From Clostridium algoriphilum (lineage in GTDB: Bacteria; Bacillota; Clostridia; Clostridiales; Clostridiaceae): a stretch of DNA of 64,000 nt. The stretch spans positions 372,001 through 436,000 of the forward strand of contig NZ_JAIZZK010000001.1 of assembly GCF_020443705.1 (NCBI RefSeq). Direction: 5' to 3'. Below are positions 9,477-17,807 of this stretch, piece after piece (within the stretch, counting starts at the first letter, position 1; each line of letters begins with the position of its first letter). The notes beneath the pieces were generated by a model that saw only the letters and a program-made list of their open reading frames with translations, was not told the origin of the DNA and made no database searches. Position numbers and translations under genes: made by a program.

Positions 9477-10661
9477 TTATTTTTCCCCTTTCTTTAAGTA
9501 GTCATCATATAGTGGTGACATATCTCTTAATCTTTTAATAACCTTTGGAACTGTTTCTAAAACAAAATCTACTTCTTCCTCAGTAGTAGCATCACCTAAA
9601 GTTAATCTTAGTGAACCATGAGCTATCTCATGGATAAGACCTATTGCTAGTAACACGTGAGATGGATCTAAAGAACCTGATGTACATGCGCTTCCACTTG
9701 ACGCTGCAATCCCATTTGCATCTAACATTAGTAATATAGATTCACCTTCAACAAACCTAAAGCAAGTATTGGAATTACCTGGAAGTCTTTTTTCTCCTAT
9801 TGGTCCATTAAGTCTTGTATAAGGTACTTTTAGTAATCCATTCATTAATTTATCTCTTAAATAAACTAATTTTTTATTGTTTTCTTCCATATTTTCTACA
9901 GCAAGTTCAAGTGCTTTGCCAATACCAACTATGCCAGCTACATTCTCAGTACCAGCTCTTCTATTTCTTTCTTGGCCACCACCATGTATTAAATTATCTA
10001 TTTTAATACCTTTTTTTATATATAATGCACCTATGCCTTTAGGTCCATAGAATTTATGTCCAGCAAGAGACAATAAATCTATATTCATTTCTTTTACATC
10101 TACTGGAATATGACCTACAGCTTGAACTGCATCTGTGTGGAAAAGTATTTTTTTACTTCTACATAATGCTCCAATTTCTTTTATTGGTTCAATTGTTCCA
10201 ATCTCGTTGTTTGCAAACATTACTGATACTAAAATGGTTTTGTCTGTAATTGCATTCTCTAAATCTTTAATACTAATAAATCCATATTCATCAACTGGTA
10301 AATATGTAATATCAAATCCATTTTTAGCTAAATATTCACAAGTATGAAGAACTGCATGATGTTCAATAACTGTTGTTATTATATGATTTCCCTTTTTCTT
10401 ATAAGCAGAAGCTATTCCCTTTATAGCCCAGTTATCTGCTTCCGAACCTCCGCCAGTAAAAAAGATTTCATTTGAATCAGCATTTATTGCCTTTGCTACC
10501 TTGTCGCGTCCAATATCTATTGCTTTCTTAGTTTCTCTTGCAAGAGTGTATATTGAAGAAGGATTTCCAAAATATGTTGTAAAATAAGGAAGCATCTCTT
10601 CCATAACTTCTTTTTTAGTATATGTGGTTGCAGCATGGTCCATGTAAATTGATTTATTCAT
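9477..10661 (-). CDS. iscS: Cysteine desulfurase IscS/NifS
   Basis: PLP enzyme converting cysteine to alanine and an enzyme persulfide. The 394 residues contain His101 in the IEHHAVL segment, the PLP Schiff-base Lys203 in SLAGHKFYGPKG, and the persulfide Cys326 in the long mobile loop SSGSACTSGSLDPSHVL typical of group I enzymes. It overlaps the iscR stop by 8 bases and abuts iscU, forming one operon. A second, SufS-like family member lies at 12972-14321. Confidence 0.97.
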   Translation of the reverse strand: MNKSIYMDHAATTYTKKEVMEEMLPYFTTYFGNPSSIYTLARETKKAIDIGRDKVAKAINADSNEIFFTGGGSEADNWAIKGIASAYKKKGNHIITTVIEHHAVLHTCEYLAKNGFDITYLPVDEYGFISIKDLENAITDKTILVSVMFANNEIGTIEPIKEIGALCRSKKILFHTDAVQAVGHIPVDVKEMNIDLLSLAGHKFYGPKGIGALYIKKGIKIDNLIHGGGQERNRRAGTENVAGIVGIGKALELAVENMEENNKKLVYLRDKLMNGLLKVPYTRLNGPIGEKRLPGNSNTCFRFVEGESILLMLDANGIAASSGSACTSGSLDPSHVLLAIGLIHEIAHGSLRLTLGDATTEEEVDFVLETVPKVIKRLRDMSPLYDDYLKKGEK

Positions 10662-11094
10662 TATCTTTCACTCCTTTAATTAGTGCCATTTTGTTATAAT
10701 CAGAGACAATATCTTTTAAATTTATTGAGGTAGTCACACTATCTATACTATTTTTTATTTTCTTCCATAATAACCTTGTAGCACAGCAATCAATATTAGT
10801 ACATTCTTCGTCTTCAAGACAGTTAGAAATTTCTATTGGTCCTTCTAGTACATTAATAATATCATATATAGTTATATCCTCTGGTGATCTATTGAGTATA
10901 TACCCGCCTTGAGATCCTCTTACACTTTTAATAAGTTTAGCCTTTCGAAGTGATGAGAATAATTGTTCTAAATAATATTCAGAAATACTTTGTCTTTCAG
11001 ATATACTTTTTATAGATACAGGTTGTTCTCCATAGTTTATTGCTAAATCTACCATAGCTTTAACCCCATATCTTCCCTTCGTAGATAATTTCAT
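10654..11094 (-). CDS. iscR: Rrf2-family Fe-S cluster regulator IscR
   Basis: Winged-helix regulator of 146 residues heading the iscR-iscS-iscU-mnmA operon. The N-terminal MKLSTKGRYGVKAMVDLA and helix SEYYLEQLFSSLRKAKLI are Rrf2 signatures. Cysteines at 92, 98, 103 and 104 include the exact 92/98/104 spacing of the E. coli IscR [2Fe-2S] ligands, so cluster sensing is likely, in contrast to the Rrf2 protein at 52831-53277. A sigma-A promoter and a foldable leader of about 160 bases precede it. The ATG follows AAAGGAGTGATTAA. Confidence 0.93.
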   Translation of the reverse strand: MKLSTKGRYGVKAMVDLAINYGEQPVSIKSISERQSISEYYLEQLFSSLRKAKLIKSVRGSQGGYILNRSPEDITIYDIINVLEGPIEISNCLEDEECTNIDCCATRLLWKKIKNSIDSVTTSINLKDIVSDYNKMALIKGVKDNE

Positions 11095-11099
11095 TTAAT

Positions 11100-11261
11100 C
11101 ACTCCTTTATCATCACCTGCGGTGCTTAATTTAACGACTTAAGTAGGAGATTTATGCTCCTACTGAAATTTTCATTTTCCTAAATATGTAATCCCTACTT
11201 ATAACAGAGGGGACGTTCCTTCTGAAATGTCGTTAAAGTAGAGTGTTTTACTATACTTTCT
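11100..11261 (-). promoter_or_regulatory. Structured 5' leader of the iscR operon (candidate cis-acting RNA)
   Basis: Between the inferred start (about 11261) and the iscR ribosome site, the minus-strand RNA can form three elements. First is a 9-bp closing stem between 11229-11237 and 11130-11138 (TTTAACGAC with GTCGTTAAA). Second is an internal 8-bp hairpin AGTAGGAG/CTCCTACT (11142-11149/11157-11164). Third is a small CACC/GGTG hairpin (11114-11124) near the ribosome site. ATTTCAG recurs before two of the internal elements. I do not recognise a known riboswitch class. Confidence 0.5.
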
Positions 11262-11267
11262 AAATTC

Positions 11268-11296
11268 ATAATATCAAACCCTAGTAATCTTGTCAA
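11268..11296 (-). promoter_or_regulatory. Sigma-A promoter of iscR-iscS-iscU-mnmA
   Basis: TTGACA (11291-11296), 17-base spacer, TATTAT (11268-11273) on the minus strand; a near-consensus promoter about 165 bases before iscR. Confidence 0.8.
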
Positions 11297-11447
11297 CTAT
11301 AAATATTTCAAATTTCTTTTATTATTCCCTTATATAAGCCATAATATTGTATTATCCACTAATAATCAACCTATACATCAGTAATACTCATCATTCTATA
11401 TTTAATTAAACTTTGAGTTAACATGCTCACAAAACGCATATTCATCC

Positions 11448-11536
11448 TTGAAGTATTCCATTATATATAGTATAATTTAAAAAATGCTCTAGATGATTAT
11501 CACCCACGTAGCTATGCCACTTACGTCGGGTTTTTT
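11448..11536 (+). promoter_or_regulatory. hisS promoter with promoter-proximal terminator hairpin
   Basis: TTGAAG (11448-11453), 17-base spacer and TATAAT (11471-11476) form a good promoter with a start near 11483. Only about 20 bases later CCCACGTA (11503-11510) pairs with TACGTCGGG (11522-11530; one bulged C), followed by six T (11531-11536). The AGGAGG ribosome site of hisS is at 11547-11552. So an intrinsic terminator lies inside the short leader. No T-box motif is present. Confidence 0.7.
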
Positions 11537-11560
11537 ATATTTTTATAGGAGGTATTAATA

Positions 11561-12877
11561 ATGAAAAACGAAATTGTAAAACCATCAATCCTACCTGGAT
11601 TTATGGAGTTATTACCAACAGATCAAATTCAGTTCAACAAATTATCAGATACTATAAGGACAACTTATGAAAGCTTTGGCTTTATGCCCATAGATACACC
11701 AGTAATAGAAAAATCAGAAATTTTACTCGCTAAAGGTGGAGGAGAAACAGAAAAGCAAATTTATAGATTTTCAAAGGGTAATAATGATTTATCACTTAGA
11801 TTTGATTTAACTGTACCACTCGCAAGGTATGTAGCTCAAAATTATAATTCATTGATTTTCCCTTTTAGGAGATATCAAATTGGAAAAGTTTATAGAGGAG
11901 AGAGAAATCAAAAAGGCCGCTTTCGTGAATTTTACCAATGTGATATTGATATTGTTGGAAACAATAGTTTAAGCATCTTGAATGATGCTGAAATACCTAG
12001 TATTATTTATTCAATATTTAACAATCTTGGTTTTGAGGATTTTACCATAAAAATAAACAATAGGAAACTTTTAAACGGCTTTTTTGAAGCATTAGAAATT
12101 GAAGACAAATCGGACGTTTTAAGAATTATTGATAAGATAGATAAAATTGGTGTATCAACTGCAACCAATGAACTAATAAGTAGTGGCTTAAGTAATGAAG
12201 TTGTAGAAAAAATTCTTGAATTCATTAATATAACTGGAAGTAATCAGGACATTTTATCATTATTACAGAATTTAGACGTCTCTAATGAAAGCTTTAAAGA
12301 TGGCATACATGAGCTTTCAACAGTCATTAAATACGTAAAATTGTTTGGTGTTCCTGATGATAATATTAAAATAGATTTAAAAATATCCAGAGGTCTTGAT
12401 TATTACACAGGAACAGTTTATGAAACATTTTTAAATGAATATCCGTCGATTGGTTCTGTTTGTTCAGGTGGACGATATGATAACTTAGCAGAGTATTATA
12501 CAAAACAAAAGTTACCTGGAGTAGGAATTTCTATTGGTCTTACGCGTTTATTCTACCAATTAAATGAAGTTGGATTCTTTAATAATGATACTAAAACCGG
12601 TATTACAAAGGTACTAGTAATACCCTTAAATAATAATATCGATTATGCAATAACTTTTGCAAATACTTTGAGACATAAGGGCATAGTTACAGAAATATAC
12701 CTTGAAGATGCAAAAATCGTAAAGAAACTTGGGTATGCAAATAAATTAGGCATTTCTTTTGTAATTTTAATAGGTGATGATGAAGTACAAAGTAAAACAG
12801 TAACAATAAAGAACATGCTTACTGGTGATCAGACAACTGTTGACTCAGGCTTAGCTTATAAAATAGTTAATGTATAA
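11561..12877 (+). CDS. hisS: Histidyl-tRNA synthetase
   Basis: Class II synthetase of 438 residues that charges tRNA-His. Motif 2 (YRGERNQKGRFREFYQCD), the histidine-A loop (RGLDYYTGTVYE) and motif 3 (GVGISIGLTRL after CSGGRYDNL) are all present. The C-terminal anticodon-binding domain (VLVIPLNNN onward) is complete. Those features argue for a true synthetase, not the paralogue HisZ, which lacks a full anticodon domain. AGGAGG lies 8 bases before the ATG. It is transcribed away from iscR and is preceded by a terminator-type leader. Confidence 0.93.
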   Translation: MKNEIVKPSILPGFMELLPTDQIQFNKLSDTIRTTYESFGFMPIDTPVIEKSEILLAKGGGETEKQIYRFSKGNNDLSLRFDLTVPLARYVAQNYNSLIFPFRRYQIGKVYRGERNQKGRFREFYQCDIDIVGNNSLSILNDAEIPSIIYSIFNNLGFEDFTIKINNRKLLNGFFEALEIEDKSDVLRIIDKIDKIGVSTATNELISSGLSNEVVEKILEFINITGSNQDILSLLQNLDVSNESFKDGIHELSTVIKYVKLFGVPDDNIKIDLKISRGLDYYTGTVYETFLNEYPSIGSVCSGGRYDNLAEYYTKQKLPGVGISIGLTRLFYQLNEVGFFNNDTKTGITKVLVIPLNNNIDYAITFANTLRHKGIVTEIYLEDAKIVKKLGYANKLGISFVILIGDDEVQSKTVTIKNMLTGDQTTVDSGLAYKIVNV

Positions 12878-12920
12878 AAAACAATTAGGCAAAATATGAT
12901 TATTTTTTAATCACCTTTTT

Positions 12921-12961
12921 CTCGTAAAATTAATACTATATACTGTGGATGATTTTACGAG
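12921..12961 (+). promoter_or_regulatory. Inverted repeat abutting the ribosome site of the SufS-like gene
   Basis: CTCGTAAAAT (12921-12930) and ATTTTACGAG (12952-12961) are perfect 10-bp inverted arms, 21 bases apart, framing a TATACT-like -10 (12939-12944). The right arm ends at the GGAGGAG ribosome site. It could be an operator or an RNA hairpin; a clear -35 is not seen. Confidence 0.45.
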
Positions 12962-12971
12962 GAGGAGTATC

Positions 12972-14321
12972 ATGTCAAATAAAGATAATAGTCCAAGCTA
13001 CAGAGACCTGATACTTGGCGTAAATAAAAAGGTACCTCTTATATCTGGAAAATGTGTTACTGCAATTAATTTTGATAATGCAGCAACTACACCACCTTTT
13101 AAATCTGTTATGGAAGATATTATTGATTTTGCTCCATGGTATTCCTCCATTCATCGTGGTGAAGGATATAAATCTCAACTAACTACCAAATTATATGAGA
13201 ATTCTAGAATTGTTGTTAGCAATTTTGTTAATGCTAATGTTAATAATACTGTGATCTATGTTAAAAATTCAACAGAAGCATTTAACAAATTATCGAACCT
13301 TTTGTATGAGCCATATAAAAGAAATGTTATATTAACAACAGATATGGAGCATCATTCAAACGATCTACCTTGGAGAGATAAATTTATTGTTGATTATATA
13401 TCTATAGATGAAGCTGGCATGTTGTCACTAGAGGACTTAGAAGCTAAACTAAATAAATATAATAATTATATAAGACTAGTCACAATTACAGGTGCTTCAA
13501 ACATTACTGGCTATAAAAACAAAATTTATGATATCGCCAAGTTAGTTCACAAATTCGGCTCTAAACTACTTGTTGATGGTGCACAATTAGTGCCTCATGC
13601 TCCTTTTATTATGAGTAATAAGAATTTAGAATATAATATAGATTTTTTAATTTTCTCTGCTCATAAAATGTATGCTCCTTTTGGCATCGGAGTCTTAATT
13701 GGGCCTAAAAGTATTTTAGATAAATGTGAACCTGATATTGTAGGTGGTGGAACAGTAGATATTGTTACTCATGATTATATAAAGTGGAATGACTCACCTC
13801 AACGTCATGAGGCTGGTTCGCCAAACGTTATAGGGTCAATTGCTCTAGTTTCAGCTATTAAGACACTAAGTAATATTGGTATGAATAATGTGGAACGCAT
13901 TGAAAGAAATTTGACTTCCTATGCTATATGTCAGATAAGAAACATTCCAAACTTAAAGATATATTGTGATCTTTCTAAAGAAACCAGCAGGGTAAGTATA
14001 ATCCCCTTTAATATTTATGGTATACAACATGCTTTGGTTGCAAAAATTCTTTCCTATGAATTCGGAATTTCTGTAAGAAGTGGGTGTTTTTGCGCTCAGC
14101 CCTACGTTGTTAAGTTATTGCATATTTCTAATGAATTTTTAAGTAAGAAAATAAAAAACCCTGATTTATACAGTCCTGGCATGGTTAGAATTAGTTTTGG
14201 AATATATAATACCTACTCAGAAATTGATATATTAGCTTATGCCTTAAATAAAATTTCTTTAAAAAGAGACTACTATAACCTCAAATATGGAAACATGAAA
14301 AAAACTCTTTTTGATGTTTAA
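12972..14321 (+). CDS. Class V aminotransferase, SufS/CsdA-like cysteine desulfurase
   Basis: PLP-dependent fold-type I protein of 449 residues. Features in order: NFDNAATTPPF near the N-terminus, TDMEHHSNDLPWR with the PLP-stacking His, LLVDGAQLVPH, the Schiff-base Lys in FLIFSAHKMYAPFG, and a short catalytic loop VRSGCFCAQPY with Cys, as in group II desulfurases. The N-terminal extension and C-terminal tail are longer than in SufS, and no sufE, sufU or sufBCD lies nearby, so the substrate is uncertain. The ATG at 12972 is chosen by its GGAGGAG site; a GTG at 12945 would put the site inside the gene. It follows hisS on the same strand. Confidence 0.8.
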   Translation: MSNKDNSPSYRDLILGVNKKVPLISGKCVTAINFDNAATTPPFKSVMEDIIDFAPWYSSIHRGEGYKSQLTTKLYENSRIVVSNFVNANVNNTVIYVKNSTEAFNKLSNLLYEPYKRNVILTTDMEHHSNDLPWRDKFIVDYISIDEAGMLSLEDLEAKLNKYNNYIRLVTITGASNITGYKNKIYDIAKLVHKFGSKLLVDGAQLVPHAPFIMSNKNLEYNIDFLIFSAHKMYAPFGIGVLIGPKSILDKCEPDIVGGGTVDIVTHDYIKWNDSPQRHEAGSPNVIGSIALVSAIKTLSNIGMNNVERIERNLTSYAICQIRNIPNLKIYCDLSKETSRVSIIPFNIYGIQHALVAKILSYEFGISVRSGCFCAQPYVVKLLHISNEFLSKKIKNPDLYSPGMVRISFGIYNTYSEIDILAYALNKISLKRDYYNLKYGNMKKTLFDV

Positions 14322-14343
14322 AAAATACCAATAAAACGAAAAG

Positions 14344-14377
14344 AAATAGTACACTACCCTATGTGTACTATTTTAAT
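14344..14377. terminator. Bidirectional terminator between convergent genes
   Basis: Perfect 11-bp stem AAATAGTACAC/GTGTACTATTT with an 8-base loop, T-rich on one side and A-rich on the other. Confidence 0.8.
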
Positions 14378-14419
14378 AATTATATATCTATTTATTATAA
14401 ACAATTATATGACCCTTTG

Positions 14420-14920
14420 CTATTTAGTATAGGCATCTACTATTTCTCCATAATATAAGGTATGATAATCTCCATCTTTATAAGAGCTTTCTACAATATC
14501 TTTTGAAAGAAGCTCTGAATTCATCTCTTGTTTATATACAATTTTGCATTCGTAATGAAGTTCACACTCTCCAATTATTGGAGAATCAACCTTTTTACTA
14601 TCCTCTAAGGTCAAGTTACACTCCTTAAATTTATTAATGTCTCTACCAGATTTACTTCCACACACCATTAATTGATTTTTTAGATTTTTACTTAAGGGTA
14701 TACTTACTGTAAAATTATTTGAGCTCTCTATAAGCTCATGTGTGTATCTTGATTTTCTTACCATAACGGTAAATATAGGTCTATACCATATATATCCCAC
14801 GTTTCCCCAGCCTATCGTCATAGTATTAATATTATCACCAGATTTCACTGTTAAGAATGCCCCTTGAGTTCGTAAAAATTCTATACCTTTTTCTAAATTT
14901 TCAGTAAAATTAACTTTCAT
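14420..14920 (-). CDS. Flavin reductase-like domain protein (FMN-binding split barrel)
   Basis: A 166-residue protein of the flavin reductase-like family (PF01613). Typical segments are GAFLTVKSGDNINTMTIGWG near the N-terminus, RPIFTVMVRKSRYTHELI with the family SRYT element, and NFTVSIP. Such proteins bind FMN and reduce flavins or act as small flavoproteins in anaerobes; the electron partner is unknown. It lies 30 bases downstream of the AEC transporter gene. The start follows GGAGGTTTTATAA. Confidence 0.8.
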   Translation of the reverse strand: MKVNFTENLEKGIEFLRTQGAFLTVKSGDNINTMTIGWGNVGYIWYRPIFTVMVRKSRYTHELIESSNNFTVSIPLSKNLKNQLMVCGSKSGRDINKFKECNLTLEDSKKVDSPIIGECELHYECKIVYKQEMNSELLSKDIVESSYKDGDYHTLYYGEIVDAYTK

Positions 14921-14952
14921 TTATAAAACCTCCATTTTTATTTACTGTCTAA

Positions 14953-15861
14953 CTATAAGAATAATATTATTATTGGAATAGTTATTCCAGAAAGTATTGT
15001 AGTTATAAATACGCATTGTGACGCAAGTAAACTTTCACCACCATATTTTTCAGCAATTATTGGAGCCATTACTGCTGCTGGCATTGCTTGAAGTATAACA
15101 CATATGTTAAGTAACAAATTATCTACCTTTAATAGTTTTAACACTACATAAACAGTCATTGGAACTATTAAAAGTCTAACTACTGCAGCATAATATACAG
15201 AAATATTAGTAAACGCATCCTTAAATTTCATTTCTGCAAGCATCGATCCAACAATTATCATAGAAATCGGTGTTGTGGTAGATCCCACTAGTTTTAGTGA
15301 AGTTTCAATAGGTAAAGGTAATCTTATTGAAAACACGAATAAAATAAGGCCAATAATTACTGCTATTATCGCTGGGTTTGTTACTTCTTTCATCATTGAT
15401 TTAAAATCCTTTTCCCCTGTAAATAACATTACACCTACTGTCCAAACTAAAATGTTAAAGGCAATATTGAATATTGCAGCATAAAAAACACCTGTTCCTC
15501 CATAAATACTTTCAAGCACTGGATAACCCATAAACCCTACATTAGAAAAAATAGTAATAAATCTAAATACTTGCTGTTTATTTTTCGCAAGTTTAAAGAA
15601 AAACATTTTACTAATAAATATTAACCCTATGTGTATTAAGAAAGAATATATTAAAATCTTTTGTGCATTACTAACCATTTCTGCTTCATACTTAATATTA
15701 AATGATGTTACTATCATAAATGGTAAAGTTATATTTAGTAATAGTTCTGACAAACCTTTATCAACTACATTATTAAGAAACTTCTTTTTCTTAGCATAAA
15801 AACCTACCGCCATAATAACAAATAATACGATAACTTGATTAATTAATTGGCTATTATCCAT
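14953..15861 (-). CDS. AEC (auxin efflux carrier) family transporter
   Basis: Membrane protein of 302 residues with about 10 hydrophobic segments arranged as two halves. Family segments include NITLPFMIVTSF, FSNVGFMGYPVLESIYG with the conserved N-x-G-F-M-G-YP motif, and QAMPAAVMAPIIAEKYGG near the C-terminus. Bacterial members export or import small organic acids such as malate; the substrate here is unknown. ATG at 15859-15861 is chosen by the AAGGAG site; a TTG two codons upstream is rejected. A long perfect palindrome precedes it. Confidence 0.88.
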   Translation of the reverse strand: MDNSQLINQVIVLFVIMAVGFYAKKKKFLNNVVDKGLSELLLNITLPFMIVTSFNIKYEAEMVSNAQKILIYSFLIHIGLIFISKMFFFKLAKNKQQVFRFITIFSNVGFMGYPVLESIYGGTGVFYAAIFNIAFNILVWTVGVMLFTGEKDFKSMMKEVTNPAIIAVIIGLILFVFSIRLPLPIETSLKLVGSTTTPISMIIVGSMLAEMKFKDAFTNISVYYAAVVRLLIVPMTVYVVLKLLKVDNLLLNICVILQAMPAAVMAPIIAEKYGGESLLASQCVFITTILSGITIPIIILFL

Positions 15862-15938
15862 TTTCAATCTCCTTAATTAATAAAAACATGCTAGCAACTT
15901 ACTATTACCACATTAAATAGAAATAGCTAACAATTATT

Positions 15939-15986
15939 AATATGTAATGGCAGTATTAAGAATTCTTAATACTGCCATTACATATT
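15939..15986. repeat. 48-bp perfect palindrome, probable terminator of the PHP gene
   Basis: Two 24-base arms (15939-15962 and 15963-15986) are exactly complementary with no spacer; the centre is an EcoRI-like GAATTC. It lies four bases after the PHP-domain gene and upstream of the AEC gene, both on the minus strand. Flanks are AT-rich but lack a strong T-run. Confidence 0.85.
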
Positions 15987-15989
15987 TAC

Positions 15990-16760
15990 TTATATAGACA
16001 TATACTCCATTTTTCTTTTATTGAAATACACAGGTTTTAAGTTACATGTCTCGCATATTTTTATAGCCTCTTTAAAGTTATTACCAATATCCTCTGCATG
16101 ATGAGCATCAGAACCAATCGTTACATATTTACCACCCATTTGGTTATACGCCTTATAGATATTAGTTAAATTAATATACGCTTCCTTACTTCCCAGTCTT
16201 CTTGTATTAATCTCCATTACTTTCCCACTATGTAATACAGCTTTTATAACTCCGTTTATATACTCAGTAAACTCATGATAGTGAATTTCATTATCTTGGT
16301 AAGTACCATATCTAGATATATAATCAATATGCCCTAGACTATCAATAAAGTCGTACTGTTTTACACAATCTACCATACTTGAGAAATAGCTTTCGAAGGC
16401 TTCTTTTTTAGTTTTGCCCTCATAAAATTTCGGATAATAAATGTCTTCTCCCTTTGCTACATGAATAGATCCAATTACATAGTCAAAAGGATATTTTTGC
16501 ACTATGTTTCTATTATCCTTAAAACAATTTTGTTGCATACCAACTTCAATTCCAAGCATAATGTTGCTCTTCTTATACTGCTCGTAGTCATTAAAATATT
16601 TATCTATATCAAAAGTAATATCTGTTCCTTCTGAAAATTTTAAATCTAGATGCTCTGTAAAAGTCAAACCTATATTATTCTTTTTTGAACGTTCAAGCGC
16701 ATGCTGAACTTTCATTTGAGAGTCTTCTGAAAACTCTGTATGTACATGTGAGTCAATCAT
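15990..16760 (-). CDS. PHP-domain phosphoesterase, histidinol-phosphatase (HisK-type) family
   Basis: A 256-residue PHP-fold metal-dependent phosphatase. Metal-binding segments: the N-terminal DSHVHTEFSEDS (HxH), LTFTEHLD, then GSIHV, and ITIGSDAHHAEDIG near the C-terminus (SDAH). HisJ/HisK-type enzymes dephosphorylate histidinol phosphate, but many PHP relatives act on other substrates and no his biosynthesis gene is adjacent, so the exact substrate is inferred. Start ATG follows AGGAGGATGAATT. Confidence 0.8.
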   Translation of the reverse strand: MIDSHVHTEFSEDSQMKVQHALERSKKNNIGLTFTEHLDLKFSEGTDITFDIDKYFNDYEQYKKSNIMLGIEVGMQQNCFKDNRNIVQKYPFDYVIGSIHVAKGEDIYYPKFYEGKTKKEAFESYFSSMVDCVKQYDFIDSLGHIDYISRYGTYQDNEIHYHEFTEYINGVIKAVLHSGKVMEINTRRLGSKEAYINLTNIYKAYNQMGGKYVTIGSDAHHAEDIGNNFKEAIKICETCNLKPVYFNKRKMEYMSI

Positions 16761-16842
16761 AATTCATCCTCCTAGTGTCCTTTAGAGTTTTTAACAATGT
16801 TTAATTCTGTTGTTATACTCGATTATATCAAAAATCGGCACA

Positions 16843-16887
16843 AAAAGATATAACCCCAAGTCCAGTCTTAGAGTTATATCCTTTTTT
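16843..16887. terminator. Bidirectional terminator downstream of the secreted protein gene
   Basis: GATATAAC (16847-16854) pairs with GTTATATC (16873-16880). T-runs follow on both strands (TTTTTG on minus, CTTTTTT on plus). Confidence 0.75.
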
Positions 16888-16908
16888 CTATTATCATTAT
16901 AAAATTTA

Positions 16909-17316
16909 TTATGGAATGACTTTATGGTTTGTTTTCAGTATATCTCCCCCACCAGAAATTGTGGCATCATATGTTCCAGACATAGTTCTCATACTAACAA
17001 TCCAATTAAATGTAGTTACTCCTGTTCCGTCTGTAGTACGCCATTGTATTACAGACACTGTTTTATTAATTAGTTTATATGAGGTCTTTATACTATATAA
17101 AGTATTGGGTGTTCCTTTTATAGTTATGACACCTGTACCTCCACGCTTAACTGCAGCTACAGAATTTATAATTGTCAAATTACTTTGAGATTTTACAGAT
17201 AGTAAATGCGTCATATTTGACTCATTTACTATCGTTACAGCTTCAGTAGTGTGATTGTATCCCATCATACACATACTTAAAAGTAAAATACATACTACCT
17301 TAATTTTAATTCTCAT
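16909..17316 (-). CDS. Small secreted protein with predicted beta-sandwich
   Basis: Protein of 135 residues that I cannot assign to a named family. Residues 1 to about 26 form a signal peptide (KIKVVCILLLSMCMMG core). The rest alternates hydrophobic and polar residues with SIKTSYKL, DGTGVTTFNWIV and SGTYDATISGGGD. This resembles the Ig-like or fibronectin-like repeats common in clostridial surface proteins, where Gly-Thr-Tyr precedes the last strands. No cell-wall anchor or repeat is present, so free secretion is likely. It has its own terminator and follows AGGTGATCTA. Confidence 0.7.
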   Translation of the reverse strand: MRIKIKVVCILLLSMCMMGYNHTTEAVTIVNESNMTHLLSVKSQSNLTIINSVAAVKRGGTGVITIKGTPNTLYSIKTSYKLINKTVSVIQWRTTDGTGVTTFNWIVSMRTMSGTYDATISGGGDILKTNHKVIP

Positions 17317-17364
17317 TAGATCACCTCTTTATATATATTAAGGTACCCATATTGCATAATATTA

Positions 17365-17607
17365 TTAGATTTGCTTACTATTATACACATTAGTATCTAA
17401 CTCATTCATTATTTTTCCTGTAACTAGCCCAGTTACCATTGAGTCACTAACATTAAGAGCTATTCTAGCCATGTCTATAAGTTGTTTTATAGCTATTAGA
17501 AGACCCTCAAGCCATCCACAAAGTCCAATAGCAGATAATACAGTTAAGGTTGCAAATATCGCTCCTCCACCTACTCCAGCTATACCAAATGAACTTAACT
17601 CATGAAA
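17365..17607 (-). pseudogene. Remnant of a sodium:dicarboxylate/cystine symporter (TcyP/GltP-like), C-terminal fragment
   Basis: Translation of the minus strand gives 80 residues ending at a stop at 17365-17367. It includes FGIAGVGGGAIFATLTVLSA and IDMARIALNVSDSMVTG, which match the conserved C-terminal helices of DAACS transporters, closest by eye to the cystine carrier TcyP. An in-frame TAA lies immediately upstream (17608-17610) and no start or remaining 320 or so residues exist. The gene is therefore a 5'-truncated relic between the secreted protein and the IIC gene. Confidence 0.8.
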
Positions 17608-17807
17608 TTACTTTACAAAACAAATTAGTTTGTGTATAATTCATAATCACAAACATTAGTTTACCTAATTATGAGTTTTAATACTATAAATTACTTTTTT
17701 AGTTTAAATATAGTATGTATGTGTATTTCTATAATTAAATGTAACCGAAATCATTGATTTTATAATGTTTTTATATCTGTTTCATAAATTTTAAGGAGAT
17801 GACATTA

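Noticed and set aside
11503-11536. T-box riboswitch for hisS
   Set aside because: The conserved T-box AGGGTGG-type motif and a His specifier stem are absent; only a short terminator hairpin is present.
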